Positions 28,181 to 37,517 of a stretch of 40,449 bases of DNA are shown piece after piece; positions within the stretch are counted from its first letter, which is position 1, and the number at the start of each line of letters is the position of its first letter. Source of the stretch: Bacteroidota bacterium. GTDB lineage: Bacteria; Bacteroidota; Bacteroidia; AKYH767-A; OLB10. Location: NCBI GenBank assembly GCA_016714005.1, contig JADJOA010000013.1, positions 1 through 40,449 of the forward strand, written 5' to 3'. The translations under genes were made by a program, and so were the position numbers. Below the pieces are notes generated by a model, which saw nothing but the letters and a program-made list of their open reading frames with translations, searched no databases and was not told the DNA's origin.

Positions 28181-30660
28181 TTACTCATCAGTTTCTAATT
28201 GCAACTCTTCTTGTTTTTTTTCTTCGGGCTTCTTTTTTTCTTCGGGCTTTTTAAACTCATCCTTAATTATTTTCAAAAAAGTATCTTTTCCTTCTTTTAC
28301 GCTTTTAGTAATGTTTTCTTCTACACTTTTTTTGTCGTAGCTAAACTTTGGATTGTCTAACGGCCCCTTCATGCTTAAAAATACATTCAGGTGACCCATG
28401 CCATCATCTTCAATAGTACCAAATTCGGTATTGAGGTTTTTTACTTTTTTGCCAAGCAACTCACTCATGCGCATTTTTATTTTGTAATCAACCACATTAG
28501 TAAAAGTATGCACACCGCTTGCAGTTATGTTTAATGCTGTTGAGTTTATTTCCATTACCGGAATATTTATTTTTTGATTGCTTATAGAAATATTGTTTTT
28601 AAGTGTTGAGAATTTGATGTTGCGCAAATCTGTTCCTTTTACAAATTTGGAAAGTTTAAGCATTGGTTCAAAGTTAATGAGCTCACCGTTTTCAATTGTA
28701 ATATCAGCGGTGGCGTAAATTTTATCCTGGTTAACGTATAATTGTTTGCTCCACACAGATGCAAACTGAACTGCGGATGTTACGCTTCCTCTTAAATTTT
28801 TATCTGTTAAAACACCTTGCCCGAAATTACCCATCTCGTAAAAAAGTTTTTGAATGTTTAGTTTTTTTACGTCAGCATCGTAAGCAATCAATAATGAATC
28901 AGGCTTATTTGCATTAATGCTTCCCTGTAAATATACATTACCATCCACAGCATTAAAACGAATGGAGTTGGTGGAGAGCACTTTATTTTTTAAACTGATA
29001 CTGCCAGATATTTGTTCGGCAGTAAACTTTTTGAAAACCGCTTTTTGTGCCCGAAGATTTATGTCTAATTCAATATCATCAGTAAAATCCAAGCGAGTGG
29101 TTGTGTCAGTATTGTTATCGCTTTGCATGAGTTCATTCAAATCTAAAAAACCGGCTTCAACATTACCATCAATATGTATTCGCTGATTTTTTTGCAATAT
29201 CCAGGCATACAAATTTTTTATACTTCCGCTTGCTGTAATGGTACTTTTGCCTGCATCACCACTCAGTGAATTAATGATTACATCGTTTCCGTTAAAAGAA
29301 AAGCTCCCGTTAAAATTTTTAAAGTCAACAGGCTTGTGTTTCAGCCTGAATGAAATCGCTTTTGCCTGCAGATAACCGGAAGAAGTATATGAGTTTGGTT
29401 TTCCTGCATGCCCTTTAAAATTGCCTTTTATATTTAAAATTCCTGATGCGGTTTCAAGCGTGTCAATAGCAACATATTTAAGCAAGCTTGCCATGCTTAA
29501 CTCTCCTTCGGCAGTAATAATGTAATAAGGATTTGTAAAATTTTCTATTTCAATATCTGCCTTAATTGGTTTATTTTCAAGCAAAGCAGTAAAGTTCTGC
29601 AGATGTAAATATGATACCGGATTTTTATCAGATTTTTTTGTGGTAAAAAATCCACTTGTTGCAACATTGTGTATAGAGTACTGCGCATTATCAGGAACAA
29701 TATCTGTTTTATCAATAGAAAAACGAAAGGCCATAACCGGAGAAGTTGTTTTACTGCTTATGCCATTAATGCTTAGCTCTGCATTTACGCTTCCTTTAAA
29801 TTTATAATCGTTAAATTGCGTTGGCAAAATTCCTTTGGGTAAGATAGAGAGCAATTCTTTGGCACCAGTATTTTTTGAACTAAAGAGCAACTTCATTTTA
29901 GTAGCATCATCATTTGTAATTATTTCTCCTTTACCGTTTAATGTAAGCTGCTCAACTTTAGCTATTGCATTGTTAAAGGAAACGCTGTTGTTTTTTCGAT
30001 CAACAGCAACAATGCCATTTAACTCTACATTTTTTTCGGTAAGCCAGTTTTGGTTATTGGCATTTATTAAGTGGATGTATGTACTCGTGTTGAGCGATGC
30101 CGAAAAAATATTATCGGAAAAATTGCCCGATGCAGTTAATTTATTGAAATGAATTTCCTGTTCAAACTTTTTGTCTTGCTGTTGCTGATAAAAATGAATG
30201 TTTTCAATTTCTGCTTTTTCAATTTCAAATGAAACATTGCCGGCACTTTCATTGCTTTTAAAAATATCGTAATTGGTTATACCGTTTTTGCCTGCAAGTA
30301 AATTAAAGGAACCATCGGCTATAATAATTTTTTTTATGCTGTATCTGCTGCCGAATAAATTAACGAGGCTGAAAAGCAGCGTTACTTTTTTGCATTAAAA
30401 AGTTTTTGCCCCTCAAAAGTTTCTGCATTGCTTCCTTTACAGTTTATATCATTAAACACAACCGATGCGTAAGGAAAGTTTCGGACTACTGAGAATGAAA
30501 TGGAGGCAACTTTAATTTCGCTTTTTAAGCTCTTGTTAAGAGTTTGCACGGTAAGTGTTTTTATCTTGTCTTCAAAAACATAAGACAATAAGATAAGCGC
30601 CATAAACATTACGGCAATTGTAATAGCTAAAAACTTCAAAATTTTTAAACCACTTTGCAT
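28181..30660 (-). CDS. AsmA-like envelope protein, one frameshift
   Basis: An N-terminal membrane anchor (LKFLAITIAVMFMALILLSY, start ATG 30660) is followed by a long beta-rich periplasmic region of AsmA/TamB type (LTVQTLNKSLKSEIKVASIS; later YKIKMRMSELLGKKVKNLNT near the end). The C-terminus is low-complexity, with repeated KKPEEKK. The frame breaks near 30397 (LFNAKK stop); restoring one A in the A-run gives NAKKVTLLFSLVNLFGSRYS and an open frame to 28181. Total length is about 826 residues. Such proteins are thought to bridge membranes for phospholipid transport or to modulate outer-membrane assembly. It lies upstream of, and 63 nt from, the histidine kinase gene on the same strand. Confidence 0.82.
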
Positions 30661-30741
30661 GTGCAAGAAAACTGCTTAGTTAATTAATGCAGTATAAACT
30701 TTTTTATTGCGGGTAAGTGGTAAAGGTATATTCGATAGAAA

Positions 30742-31146
30742 TCAGATTATGATAGCTTCAAGGTACTTTTCAGCAAGAGGTTTGTTTAAATATTTGATGA
30801 CATGCGGATTTGCCGATGCTTTGTTAATGTCTTCGGGGCTTATGGATGAAGATAACACTATAACCTTGCAAAAAGAGCGAACAGATTGCGGCAAGGATTC
30901 AAACATTTCAAGAAAAACAAAGCCGTCTTTTTCCGGCATATTCAAATCAAGAAAAATAATTTGCGGTAACACATTTGTATCTTCGCCTATATCCTTTACA
31001 TATTCAAAAGCGGCATCTGCACCGGTTTTGGTAACTACCGAGGCAGAAAAGCCTGATGAGGTGATGATGCGCTCATTAATGAAATTGTCAATCTCATTAT
31101 CGTCAACTAATAAAACACGTTGGAAACGGGGCGCAGAAGTGGACAT
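30742..31146 (-). CDS. single-domain response regulator
   Basis: The 134-residue receiver domain has no output domain: acidic pair VLLVDDNEIDNFI (Asp15/Asp16), phospho-acceptor FLDLNMPEKDG (Asp67), Ser in VIVLSSS and Lys in YLNKPL. I take ATG 31146 (MSTSAPRFQRVLL); an upstream in-frame extension to 31212 would run through the tRNA-Phe gene. It starts 34 nt after that tRNA on the same strand with no terminator in between, so it may share the tRNA promoter. Receivers of this type (FINERIITSSGF) are common Bacteroidota phospho-relay proteins. Confidence 0.92.
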   Translation of the reverse strand: MSTSAPRFQRVLLVDDNEIDNFINERIITSSGFSASVVTKTGADAAFEYVKDIGEDTNVLPQIIFLDLNMPEKDGFVFLEMFESLPQSVRSFCKVIVLSSSISPEDINKASANPHVIKYLNKPLAEKYLEAIII

Positions 31147-31180
31147 GATGGTTTTAAAAAATGAAAAGCGTAAATATTTG

Positions 31181-31253
31181 TGGTGACAGCTGGAATCGAA
31201 CCAGCGACACAAGGATTTTCAGTCCTTTGCTCTACCGACTGAGCTATGTCACC
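31181..31253 (-). tRNA. tRNA-Phe (GAA)
   Basis: The reverse strand folds as a standard tRNA of 73 nt: acceptor GGTGACA/TGTCACC, D-arm TAGCTCAGTCGGTAGAGC, anticodon arm AGGACTGAAAATCCT with anticodon GAA, and T-arm CTGGTTCGATTCCAG. The discriminator is A. CCA is not encoded (the next bases are CAA). Confidence 0.96.
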
Positions 31254-31276
31254 GTTACTTTTTATTGAAGTGGGCG

Positions 31277-31306
31277 CAAAAGTAAAAACATTTTCGGTTT
31301 GTCAAA
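31277..31306 (-). promoter_or_regulatory. promoter of tRNA-Phe
   Basis: On the minus strand TTTG (31306-31303), an 18-nt spacer and TACTTTTG (31284-31277) match TTTG-N-TAnnTTTG exactly. They are followed by GCGCCC, a GC-rich discriminator also present at the initiator tRNA promoter. The predicted start is about 15-20 nt before the tRNA. The gap to the J-domain gene (31307-31416) shows nothing else. Confidence 0.75.
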
Positions 31307-31416
31307 TTTTTGAGAGGAGAGGAAATCGGATAGGCAAGATGAGGTGTTTTGTTAAGGGTTCATGCTGAGGTGCAGAGTTCGCAGAGGATATTTTGCTTAA
31401 AAGCAGTTTCTGGTTT

Positions 31417-32413
31417 TTAATAAAGCATTTTTATTAAATAAGAAAATACTTTTTGAATTTGGTTTCCGTCAATCATGCTTTCATGGGTTTTAAAACCTTG
31501 TGCTACATATTCTTTTACAACAGGGTGCTTATGCGAAGTAAAAAATTTGGAGTGTACTCCGTTAAAGTAATATAAAGCATAACAACAGGCAGCACCATAA
31601 ACCGATCCGGCAATAAAGCCAGCTAAAATATTTACCGACAGTTTTGCCGCCAATATGCCTCCCCAAATTGCAAAAACAATTTTTAACACAGAACCCGCAT
31701 TGTGCAACCATTGCGCTTTTTGCGACCGCGGGATTAAAATAGTATGCGCCAGGTTTTCGGTAAACCGATTTGTTGCGCTGCCGCTTTGTGATTTATGATA
31801 GAGTTTAAACTTTAGCGGAGAGCCGTCAGCATTCAAATTTTTACCGGTATAAAAAACAAGTAGTAGGCTCAGCAGTAATGTACAGTGGTACAGACTGGAA
31901 TGTTTTATTTTGAATTTTAATGGACGCAGCACCTATTTTAAAATTTCCGGGTACGGGAGCACTTAATGTATAGGTTATGCAGGTTTCTTTTACCGAATAG
32001 CCTTTGATGTTTACCAGCCTGAAGTCAACATAAGGTTTTGAAGCTGTGACAAAAGATGAGAGAGGAGGTTTTTTAAGATACCTGCCATCACCTGAGTAAG
32101 TAAATGTCAACTCAAACTCTTCGCAGCATTTAACTATAGATGCATTGGAAGTTACATGCAAATAATAATCAACATTAATATTATTTGCATTGGTAGAAGC
32201 GCCCCAAAGCGATTTGTCGTAAGCAGTGCGGAGGGAACTGTTACTGAGGGTTTCGTAGGCAATGGTTATTTCAAGAAATTTTTCAGAAGCAGTTTCGTCT
32301 TTGGGATTATAATCGGGGTGGTAGCGTTTGGCAAGTAAGCGGTATGCCTTTTTTATATCAGCGGCAGTAGCATTGCTATTTATTTGAAGTATGTGGTAAT
32401 GGTTTTTTGACAA
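31417..32413 (-). CDS. J-domain protein with C-terminal membrane region, one frameshift
   Basis: The N-terminal J domain (residues 1-70) has helix II KKAYRLLAKRYHPDYNP with the intact HPD motif (32-34) that stimulates DnaK, and ITIAYETLSNSSLRTAYDKS. No Gly/Phe region or zinc fingers follow. Instead there is a beta-rich domain, then after a shift in the T-run near 31851 (TTCFLYR should read TTCFYTGKNLNADGS) a C-terminal part with a hydrophobic Gly/Ala-rich stretch (LSVNILAGFIAGSVYGAACC). Joined length is about 331 residues. It starts at TTG 32413; no ATG is in range. It is probably a membrane-associated co-chaperone of narrow specificity. No dnaK or grpE is nearby. Confidence 0.8.
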
Positions 32414-32511
32414 GGCAAATGAGTAACGCTACTAAGGTAAGATTTATGGTGGTTAGCCGTTGTATGAGACAAAAAGTCGATCCTTCTTAGGAGTCAGCTT
32501 TCCAATTTTAG

Positions 32512-32563
32512 TAGTGGGGACCGGACTCGAACCGATGTACGCCTATGGCGTATAAGAGCCCAA
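32512..32563 (-). other. 3' initiator-tRNA fragment with a hairpin in place of the anticodon
   Basis: Bases 32498-32537 match 32843-32882 at 38 of 40 positions (the end of the initiator tRNA plus its 3' flank), and GAGCCCAAC is also shared (32555-32563). Read on the minus strand, the fragment begins at the 5' anticodon stem (GTTGGGCTC). It then has an 18-nt replacement containing the perfect hairpin TACGCC-ATA-GGCGTA where the anticodon and variable region should be, then a normal T-arm and acceptor 3' strand. The 5' half is absent. It directly abuts the stop codon of the GIY-YIG gene. Confidence 0.85.
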
Positions 32564-32815
32564 CTAATTTTTGTTTAATAACTTGATATAGGTTCTTCCT
32601 GCTCCAGGTTTCAACCAATTTTCTCTTTGTATAGCTTCAGGTTTGGTTAAATATGTTTCTGTTAAGATAACAATCCAAGGTCTGCATTTAGCCGTCCAAT
32701 CCTTTTCAAATTCGTTATGGCTTCTGAATCGGGTTTCAAAATCAGAAGAAAAACCTGCGTAATGCTTATTGCTTTTTTCTGAGAACAAACCGTAAAACTC
32801 ATGGGATATAAACAA
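32564..32815 (-). CDS. GIY-YIG family nuclease-like protein inserted beside initiator tRNA
   Basis: The small GIY-YIG protein (about 80 residues) reads EFYGLFSEKSNKHYAGFSSD, then ETRFRSHNEFEKDWTAKCRPW with the conserved Arg, a Glu in EAIQRENWLKPGAGR, and IKLLNKN at the end. The family tyrosines are present, but the GIY core reads HYAGF. The open frame uses TTG 32815. A better start is ATG 32802 (MSFYGLFSEKS) if one T is missing from TTTT near 32794. It lies between the intact initiator tRNA and a duplicate of that tRNA's 3' part, so it is the only cargo of a tRNA-bounded cassette. Family members are single-domain endonucleases; a mobility role is inferred from context. Confidence 0.82.
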   Translation of the reverse strand: MFISHEFYGLFSEKSNKHYAGFSSDFETRFRSHNEFEKDWTAKCRPWIVILTETYLTKPEAIQRENWLKPGAGRTYIKLLNKN

Positions 32816-32845
32816 ACAAAAAAGGCTGCCTGTTTAAGACAACCT
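32815..32845 (-). terminator. terminator of initiator tRNA
   Basis: On the minus strand AAGGTTGTC and GGCAGCCTT form a 9-bp stem (two G-U pairs) around a 7-nt loop, followed by TTTTTG. It lies 11 nt after the tRNA discriminator and just before the GIY-YIG gene. A weaker analogous hairpin followed by TTTTT (about 32471-32500) lies after the duplicated tRNA fragment. Confidence 0.65.
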
Positions 32846-32856
32846 TTCCAATTTTA

Positions 32857-32928
<72 letters not shown>

Positions 32929-32948
32929 AATATTTTTTATTGCGGGCG

Positions 32949-32979
32949 CAAAAGTAAACTCTTAAGCCTATTCTGCAAA
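32949..32979 (-). promoter_or_regulatory. promoter of initiator tRNA
   Basis: On the minus strand TTTG (32979-32976), a 19-nt spacer and TACTTTTG (32956-32949) match the Bacteroidota consensus exactly. They are followed by GCGCCCGC. The -7 box and discriminator sequence TTTACTTTTGCGCCC is identical to that before tRNA-Phe. Confidence 0.75.
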
Positions 32980-33046
32980 TGTTTGGGTGGTTATATTTTT
33001 TAGTTTCGGAAACTTTTAAAAGAAATATGTGAGATGTTTTTAAAGG

Positions 33047-33198
33047 TTAACACAGATTTACAGATTATTAAAATTGATTGATTGATTTTCACTGATACTG
33101 CTTTGAAGTGCGCAATTCCTGTCTGCCGACAGGCAGGTGTGAAAAATTTTAAAGCGAAGCGCTTTAATTTCTTTTTAAAATCTGTAAATCTGTGTTAA
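33047..33198. repeat. MITE-like element, copy 2 (perfect TIRs)
   Basis: Terminal inverted repeats of 20 bp, TTAACACAGATTTACAG... (33047-33066) and its exact complement (33179-33198), bound a 152-bp element. Inside are the overlapping palindrome CCTGTCTGCCGACAGGCAGG (33118-33137) and AAAGCGAAGCGCTTT. The ends are TTAA, so a TTAA target duplication or TTAA-ended TIR is possible. It fills most of the 346-bp gap between the tRNA promoter and the MATE gene. No ORF is inside. Confidence 0.8.
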
Positions 33199-33274
33199 AA
33201 ATATTCCAACACTCTTTCCTAAAACAAATTTAATTCACAACAGGCTTATTGTAAAAATTAAACAGATTCTTAAG

Positions 33275-34669
33275 GTGAACAGAATTAAAAGATTTTTTGA
33301 GCTGCTGCGTGATGCGCTGGCGGGAAAAGAAAGCAACATACTAAGCGGCAATTTAGATAAAGCTATTCTTTTGCTTGCTGTGCCTATGATTTTTGAAATG
33401 GCAATGGAGAGTTTGTTTGCCGTGGTGGATGCTTACTTTGTGAGTAAGATAAGTGTAGATGCCGTGGCAACGGTAGGGCTAACCGAATCGTGCTTAACCA
33501 TAGTATATTCGCTAGCCTGGGGTTTGAGTATGGGCATAACGGCATTAGTGGCAAGGCGCATAGGCGAGAAAGATGTGGAAGGTGCAACGAACTCGGCAAG
33601 GCAGGCAATTTATTTGAGCATAGTTATTTCCGTTTTTATTTCTTTAATAGGATTTTTTTATTCGGAAGAATTGTTGCAAATGATGGGTGCATCACCATCC
33701 ATAATAGCAACAGGCCGCGGTTATACTAAATGGATGGTGGGCGGCAACATTGTAATAATGATGTTGTTTTTGATAAACGGAATTTTCAGGGGTGCAGGTG
33801 ACGCTGCAATAGCCATGCGATCGTTATGGGTGGCAAATGGAATAAACATTGCGCTGGATCCACTTTTGATTTTTGGCTATGGGCCGTTTCCTGAATTGGG
33901 TGTGGAAGGTGCAGCTATTGCAACCTGCATAGGCAGGGGCTGCGGTGTGTTGTACCAGCTTTATCATCTTTTTTACGGTAAAGGAATTATTAAGCTGAAT
34001 AATGGTAAGACAAGATTGAATTTTGATTTGATAAAAAAGCTAATCAATCTTTCTGCGGGAGGGACGGGTCAGTTTATTATTGCCAGTGCGAGCTGGATTT
34101 TTTTAATGCAGATAATGTCGCGTTTTGGTAGCGAGGCGCTTGCAGGATACACCTTAGCCATAAGGGTAATTGTGTTTACCATTTTGCCTGCATGGGGTAT
34201 GGCAAATGCAGCAGCAACCTTGGTAGGTCAAAACTTAGGTGCACAACAACCGGAGCGCGCAGAGCAATCGGTATGGCGCACAGGATTTTTTAATATGATT
34301 TTTATGGGATGTGTAATGGTGGTGTTTTTAATTTTTTCAGAATCACTCATTCGTTTTTTTACCAATGAGCAAACGGTTATTGACTATGGAAAGGAGTGCC
34401 TAAGCATAGTTTCGATAGGTTATGTTTTTTACGGATATGGTATGATAGTGGCGCAGGCATTTAATGGCGCAGGTGATACACGCACTCCAACAATACTAAA
34501 CTTTTTTGCTTTCTGGACTTTTCAAATACCATTGGCGTATGTGCTTGCCGTTACGCTTAACATGGGACCAACCGGCTTGTTTGTTGCCATAGTTTCTGCC
34601 GAATCGTTATTGACGGTTGCAGGGATTTTAATTTTCAGGCGAGGGAAGTGGAAGAAGGTGAGGGTGTGA
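33275..34669 (+). CDS. MATE family efflux transporter
   Basis: This multidrug/flippase-type exporter of 464 residues has about twelve membrane helices. The N-terminal half begins SGNLDKAILLLAVPMIFEMA and includes VVDAYFVSKISVDAVATVGL and GAGDAAIAMRSLWVANGINI. The second half has a matching GAGDTRTPTILNFFAFWTFQ, the duplicated MATE motif. It would use Na+ or H+ to export cationic or lipid-linked substrates. The start is GTG 33275 (no in-frame ATG before the fold). The gene is intact, and MITE-like elements sit on both sides. Regulation is not visible. Confidence 0.93.
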   Translation: MNRIKRFFELLRDALAGKESNILSGNLDKAILLLAVPMIFEMAMESLFAVVDAYFVSKISVDAVATVGLTESCLTIVYSLAWGLSMGITALVARRIGEKDVEGATNSARQAIYLSIVISVFISLIGFFYSEELLQMMGASPSIIATGRGYTKWMVGGNIVIMMLFLINGIFRGAGDAAIAMRSLWVANGINIALDPLLIFGYGPFPELGVEGAAIATCIGRGCGVLYQLYHLFYGKGIIKLNNGKTRLNFDLIKKLINLSAGGTGQFIIASASWIFLMQIMSRFGSEALAGYTLAIRVIVFTILPAWGMANAAATLVGQNLGAQQPERAEQSVWRTGFFNMIFMGCVMVVFLIFSESLIRFFTNEQTVIDYGKECLSIVSIGYVFYGYGMIVAQAFNGAGDTRTPTILNFFAFWTFQIPLAYVLAVTLNMGPTGLFVAIVSAESLLTVAGILIFRRGKWKKVRV

Positions 34670-34743
34670 AGAGCTCGCGCAGAGAAGAGGATTGGAAATG
34701 GAACGCTGATAACGCGGAAAGAGAGGAGGCAAACGGATTGATG

Positions 34744-34878
34744 TTTTTTAAACACAGACTAAGATAAATTGATTTCTTGATTTGCACTAAACCGATTTCA
34801 GAAAAAGTAATGTATAAACCTGTGGAAATATTAAAACAAATTTCTTTTTTTAAATCTGGCAATCTGTGTTTTAAAAAA
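34744..34878. repeat. MITE-like element, copy 3
   Basis: TTTTTTAAACACAGA (34744-34758) is inverted as TCTGTGTTTTAAAAAA (34863-34878), with one extra T. The next inner bases (AATCTGGCAATCTGTG) match the ends of copies 1 and 2. It is about 135 bp and more diverged inside. It occupies the gap between the MATE gene and the toroid protein (34670-34994). The 70 bp before it contain the GCGCAGAGAAGAGG / GATAACGCGG type of sequence often found in Bacteroidota intergenic repeats. Confidence 0.6.
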
Positions 34879-34994
34879 TACGCTGCTCAAGAACTAATCA
34901 TTTCACACTTTAGTTGTGTAGAAATTAATTTAGAGGAACAACTCACAGCAATTGAATTGATTTTATTTGTACGGTCTGCAATGCGTTATTGATT

Positions 34995-36132
34995 ATGCTA
35001 ACTAAAATATTAAACAAGATAAGGCTGCAATATCTTGACCTTAGTTCAAGAACTGTTTCAGTTTCTTTAAGCGATGAAAAGAGAATGGAACTAGCATTGG
35101 AGTGGTTTAAAAATTCTATTCTTAAAACAGGAGGGAGTTCTGCCAAGTACAGTATGTTGTTTAATAAATGGTATCCTGCCTATCCTGAAACAAACGGGTT
35201 CTGGTTAAATACTTTAATTGCTTTAAAAAATAATCATGCGGCAGTGTTTGAATCTGTTTTTGCGGATAGAAAAATTATTGATGAGGTAGCTCAGTGGTTA
35301 ATAAGCACACAAAGATTAGACGGAACTTTTCCGGGCTCGTATGGCGATTATGCAAACCAACCACCGCGAGTTTTTAATAACGGGCAAATTATTTTGGGTT
35401 TATCGGATTATTATGCGTACACTAAATACACACAGGCAATAGAAGCGTGTATTAAAAGTGCCGATTGGTTGTGCAGGGTTCAATCAGAAGATGGGAGCTG
35501 GAAACAATTTACATTACACCAGTTGAGTTCAAACACACGCACGGCATGGGCTTTAATACGGCTTGGAAATATTACAGGAGAAAAAAAATATACCGAAGCC
35601 GGAAAAAAAAATATTGAGTATGCTTTAACGCTTCAAAATGATAAAGGATATTTTACGCAAAATGGTTTTGAAGAGAGCTCATTTAACACAACTCACACAC
35701 TTGCTTATGCCGCGCGTGGTGTGTTAGGTGCAGGTATTGAATTACAAAATGATAAATGGATTAGTGCTGTAAGAAAAACTTTTGATTCTCTTTTAAATAT
35801 TTTAAAACCCGATGGATTTTTGGCTGGAGAGGTAACCGAGAACTTTGAAACTCCTTATCATTATTGTTGTTTAACCGGCAACTGCCAACTGTGTGTTACA
35901 GGATTTGAATTGTACAGAGTAACCGGAGAAAAAATATGCCGTTGCTGCCAACAACTTAATCAACTATGTAAAAACAAAACAATTGCTATCTGAATTCAGC
36001 CATTCAAACGGAGGTGTGAGCGGTTCGTGGCCATTGAATGGAAGATATTGCGCGTATGATATACCCAACTGGGCTGCAAAGTTTTTTATGGATGCACTTA
36101 TGTTGCAGCAGAAACAAACTAGCAATGATTAA
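34995..36132 (+). CDS. alpha/alpha-toroid (prenyltransferase/squalene-cyclase-like) repeat protein, one frameshift
   Basis: Several helix-pair repeats each end in a QxxDG-type turn: WLISTQRLDGTFPGSYGDYA, CRVQSEDGSWKQF, ALTLQNDKGYFTQNGF and ILKPDGFLAGEV, typical of alpha/alpha barrels of the terpenoid-cyclase/prenyltransferase or glycan-processing type. It lacks a clear DxDD cyclase motif, so catalysis as a cyclase is not supported. The open frame from ATG 34995 stops at 35993. One extra or missing A after GEK near 35935 gives KYAVAANNLINYVKTKQ and a natural end at 36132 (LMLQQKQTSND), about 379 residues. It is convergent with the GT2 synthase gene, 75 nt away. A role in processing the GT2 product is an inference. 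Confidence 0.75.
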
Positions 36133-36207
36133 CTTGTGTAATAGAACCAATGGAAAAATTACCACTGGCACACAAAGGCAAAAATTTTCACCAAACCCCA
36201 GCAATTT

Positions 36208-37517
36208 TTATATCCCCATTGCCCGAGCATGGTTTGATGATTTGGCAGGGTTCCAGTTATCGAGATAGGATTCGCGGAAAAATAATTCTTTGAAGTAAGC
36301 GCGTGTACGGGTTATGCGTATGAAGTAACCAAAGTAGAGAACCATAAGCGGAAGATAAGGAGAAAATATCCGCGATGGTCGTTTCTGCGTTTGCGGAAGT
36401 TCATAAACAAAAAATACTTTGCATAATTGTTCAAGGTGTAAAGAATAAGGTTCATGGGTACAATAAACCACAACATTGCGCTTGCATTAATGAGCATATC
36501 AGCAACATAAAAATACCACTTGATGTTAAGCAGCAAATTATAGGTGATGTTTTCTAAGAATGCAATAAAATCCTTTATTTTAAAATTGGCATGAGGGAAA
36601 AATACATCGCGGTGTTTGCGCAAACGAAAACGAACCAATGATTTATCCCACCGCAAACGCTGGTTCTGTAATTTTTTAAAAGTATCGGGTGCACTCGTAA
36701 GGCACATGGCTTCGGGCTGAAAGAAAATGCGGTAATCCATTTTGCGGAATTTAACAGTAATGTCGCCATCAAGCCCTGGTCCTATATCCCAGCCTTCTAC
36801 GCGCTCAAGCGCCTGGCGTTTAAATGCACCAAACGCACCCGATACCACACGGTAAATTCCTAATTCGCTTGTTACAATACGGCCCACGCCAATGGAATGT
36901 GCATATTCTATTGCCTGCAACGTTGTACATAAACTTACTTCCTTGTTACGAACTTGTACGTTGCCACCTACAGCGCCAATTTTTTCGTCATAATAAAAAG
37001 GGAGAATAATTTTTTCAATGGCATCGTAATCATAAGAGCAATCGGCATCAAGATGAACTACAATTTCACCTTTTGAAAAACGCAGCGCTGTATTGGCGCC
37101 CGATGCTTTGCCTCCTCGCACGTCATTGCGGATAAATAAATCTATTAAACCATTTCGCTCTAAGTCGCGGCAAATAAGTTCTGTTTGGTCATCGCTTCCA
37201 TCATCAACAATAATAAGCTCGTAGTTTTGATAGGTTTGTTCGTTTAATGATTTGGTAAGTTTATGTATGTGTTTGCCTTCGTTTTTCCCGGGTACAATAA
37301 TGGATATGAGTGGCTGCTCTGCAAATAATCTTTCGCGAGCCTGATCCCATTTATGCTTAAAAATTATTTGTTTAAACCGCCATATCAACAACACAGCAAA
37401 ATCAACAATAAAGTAGCGAGTAAATTCAAATAAAAAGAAAAACCAAAATAACCTCACAAAGGTGATAGTATCCATTGATAATGCATAGTCAATAAACTCA
37501 TCAATGAAATTGTGCAT
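36208..37517 (-). CDS. membrane GT2 polysaccharide synthase, frameshift near C-terminus
   Basis: This is a processive family 2 glycosyltransferase like NodC/PgaC/hyaluronan synthase. Order: N-terminal helices (FVRLFWFFFLFEFTRYFIVD), GT-A domain with LIIVDDGSDDQT (Asp105/106), HLDADCS (DxD, 157-159), GLDGD acidic motif (248-252) and QRLRW (QxxRW, 286-290), then C-terminal helices. The listed end at 36312 (RLWFSTLVTSYA) is a frameshift product. Adding one C near 36345 gives IFPLMVLYFGYFIRITRTRA and an end at 36208 (SNHARAMGI), about 436 residues. It polymerises a sugar at the inner membrane; the sugar is unknown. The start overlaps the TackOD1 gene stop by one base (TGATG), so the two are translationally coupled. 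Confidence 0.88.

Noticed and set aside
28117..30742. Cognate two-component pair (histidine kinase with the single-domain regulator)
   Set aside because: They are separated by the AsmA-like gene, and the regulator appears linked to tRNA-Phe; pairing is possible but not supported by position.
31147..31212. Longer response-regulator start
   Set aside because: The extension reads through the tRNA-Phe 3' half and has no family match.
32512..32563. A second complete tRNA gene
   Set aside because: There is no 5' half: upstream on its strand is the GIY-YIG coding sequence, and the anticodon arm cannot fold normally.
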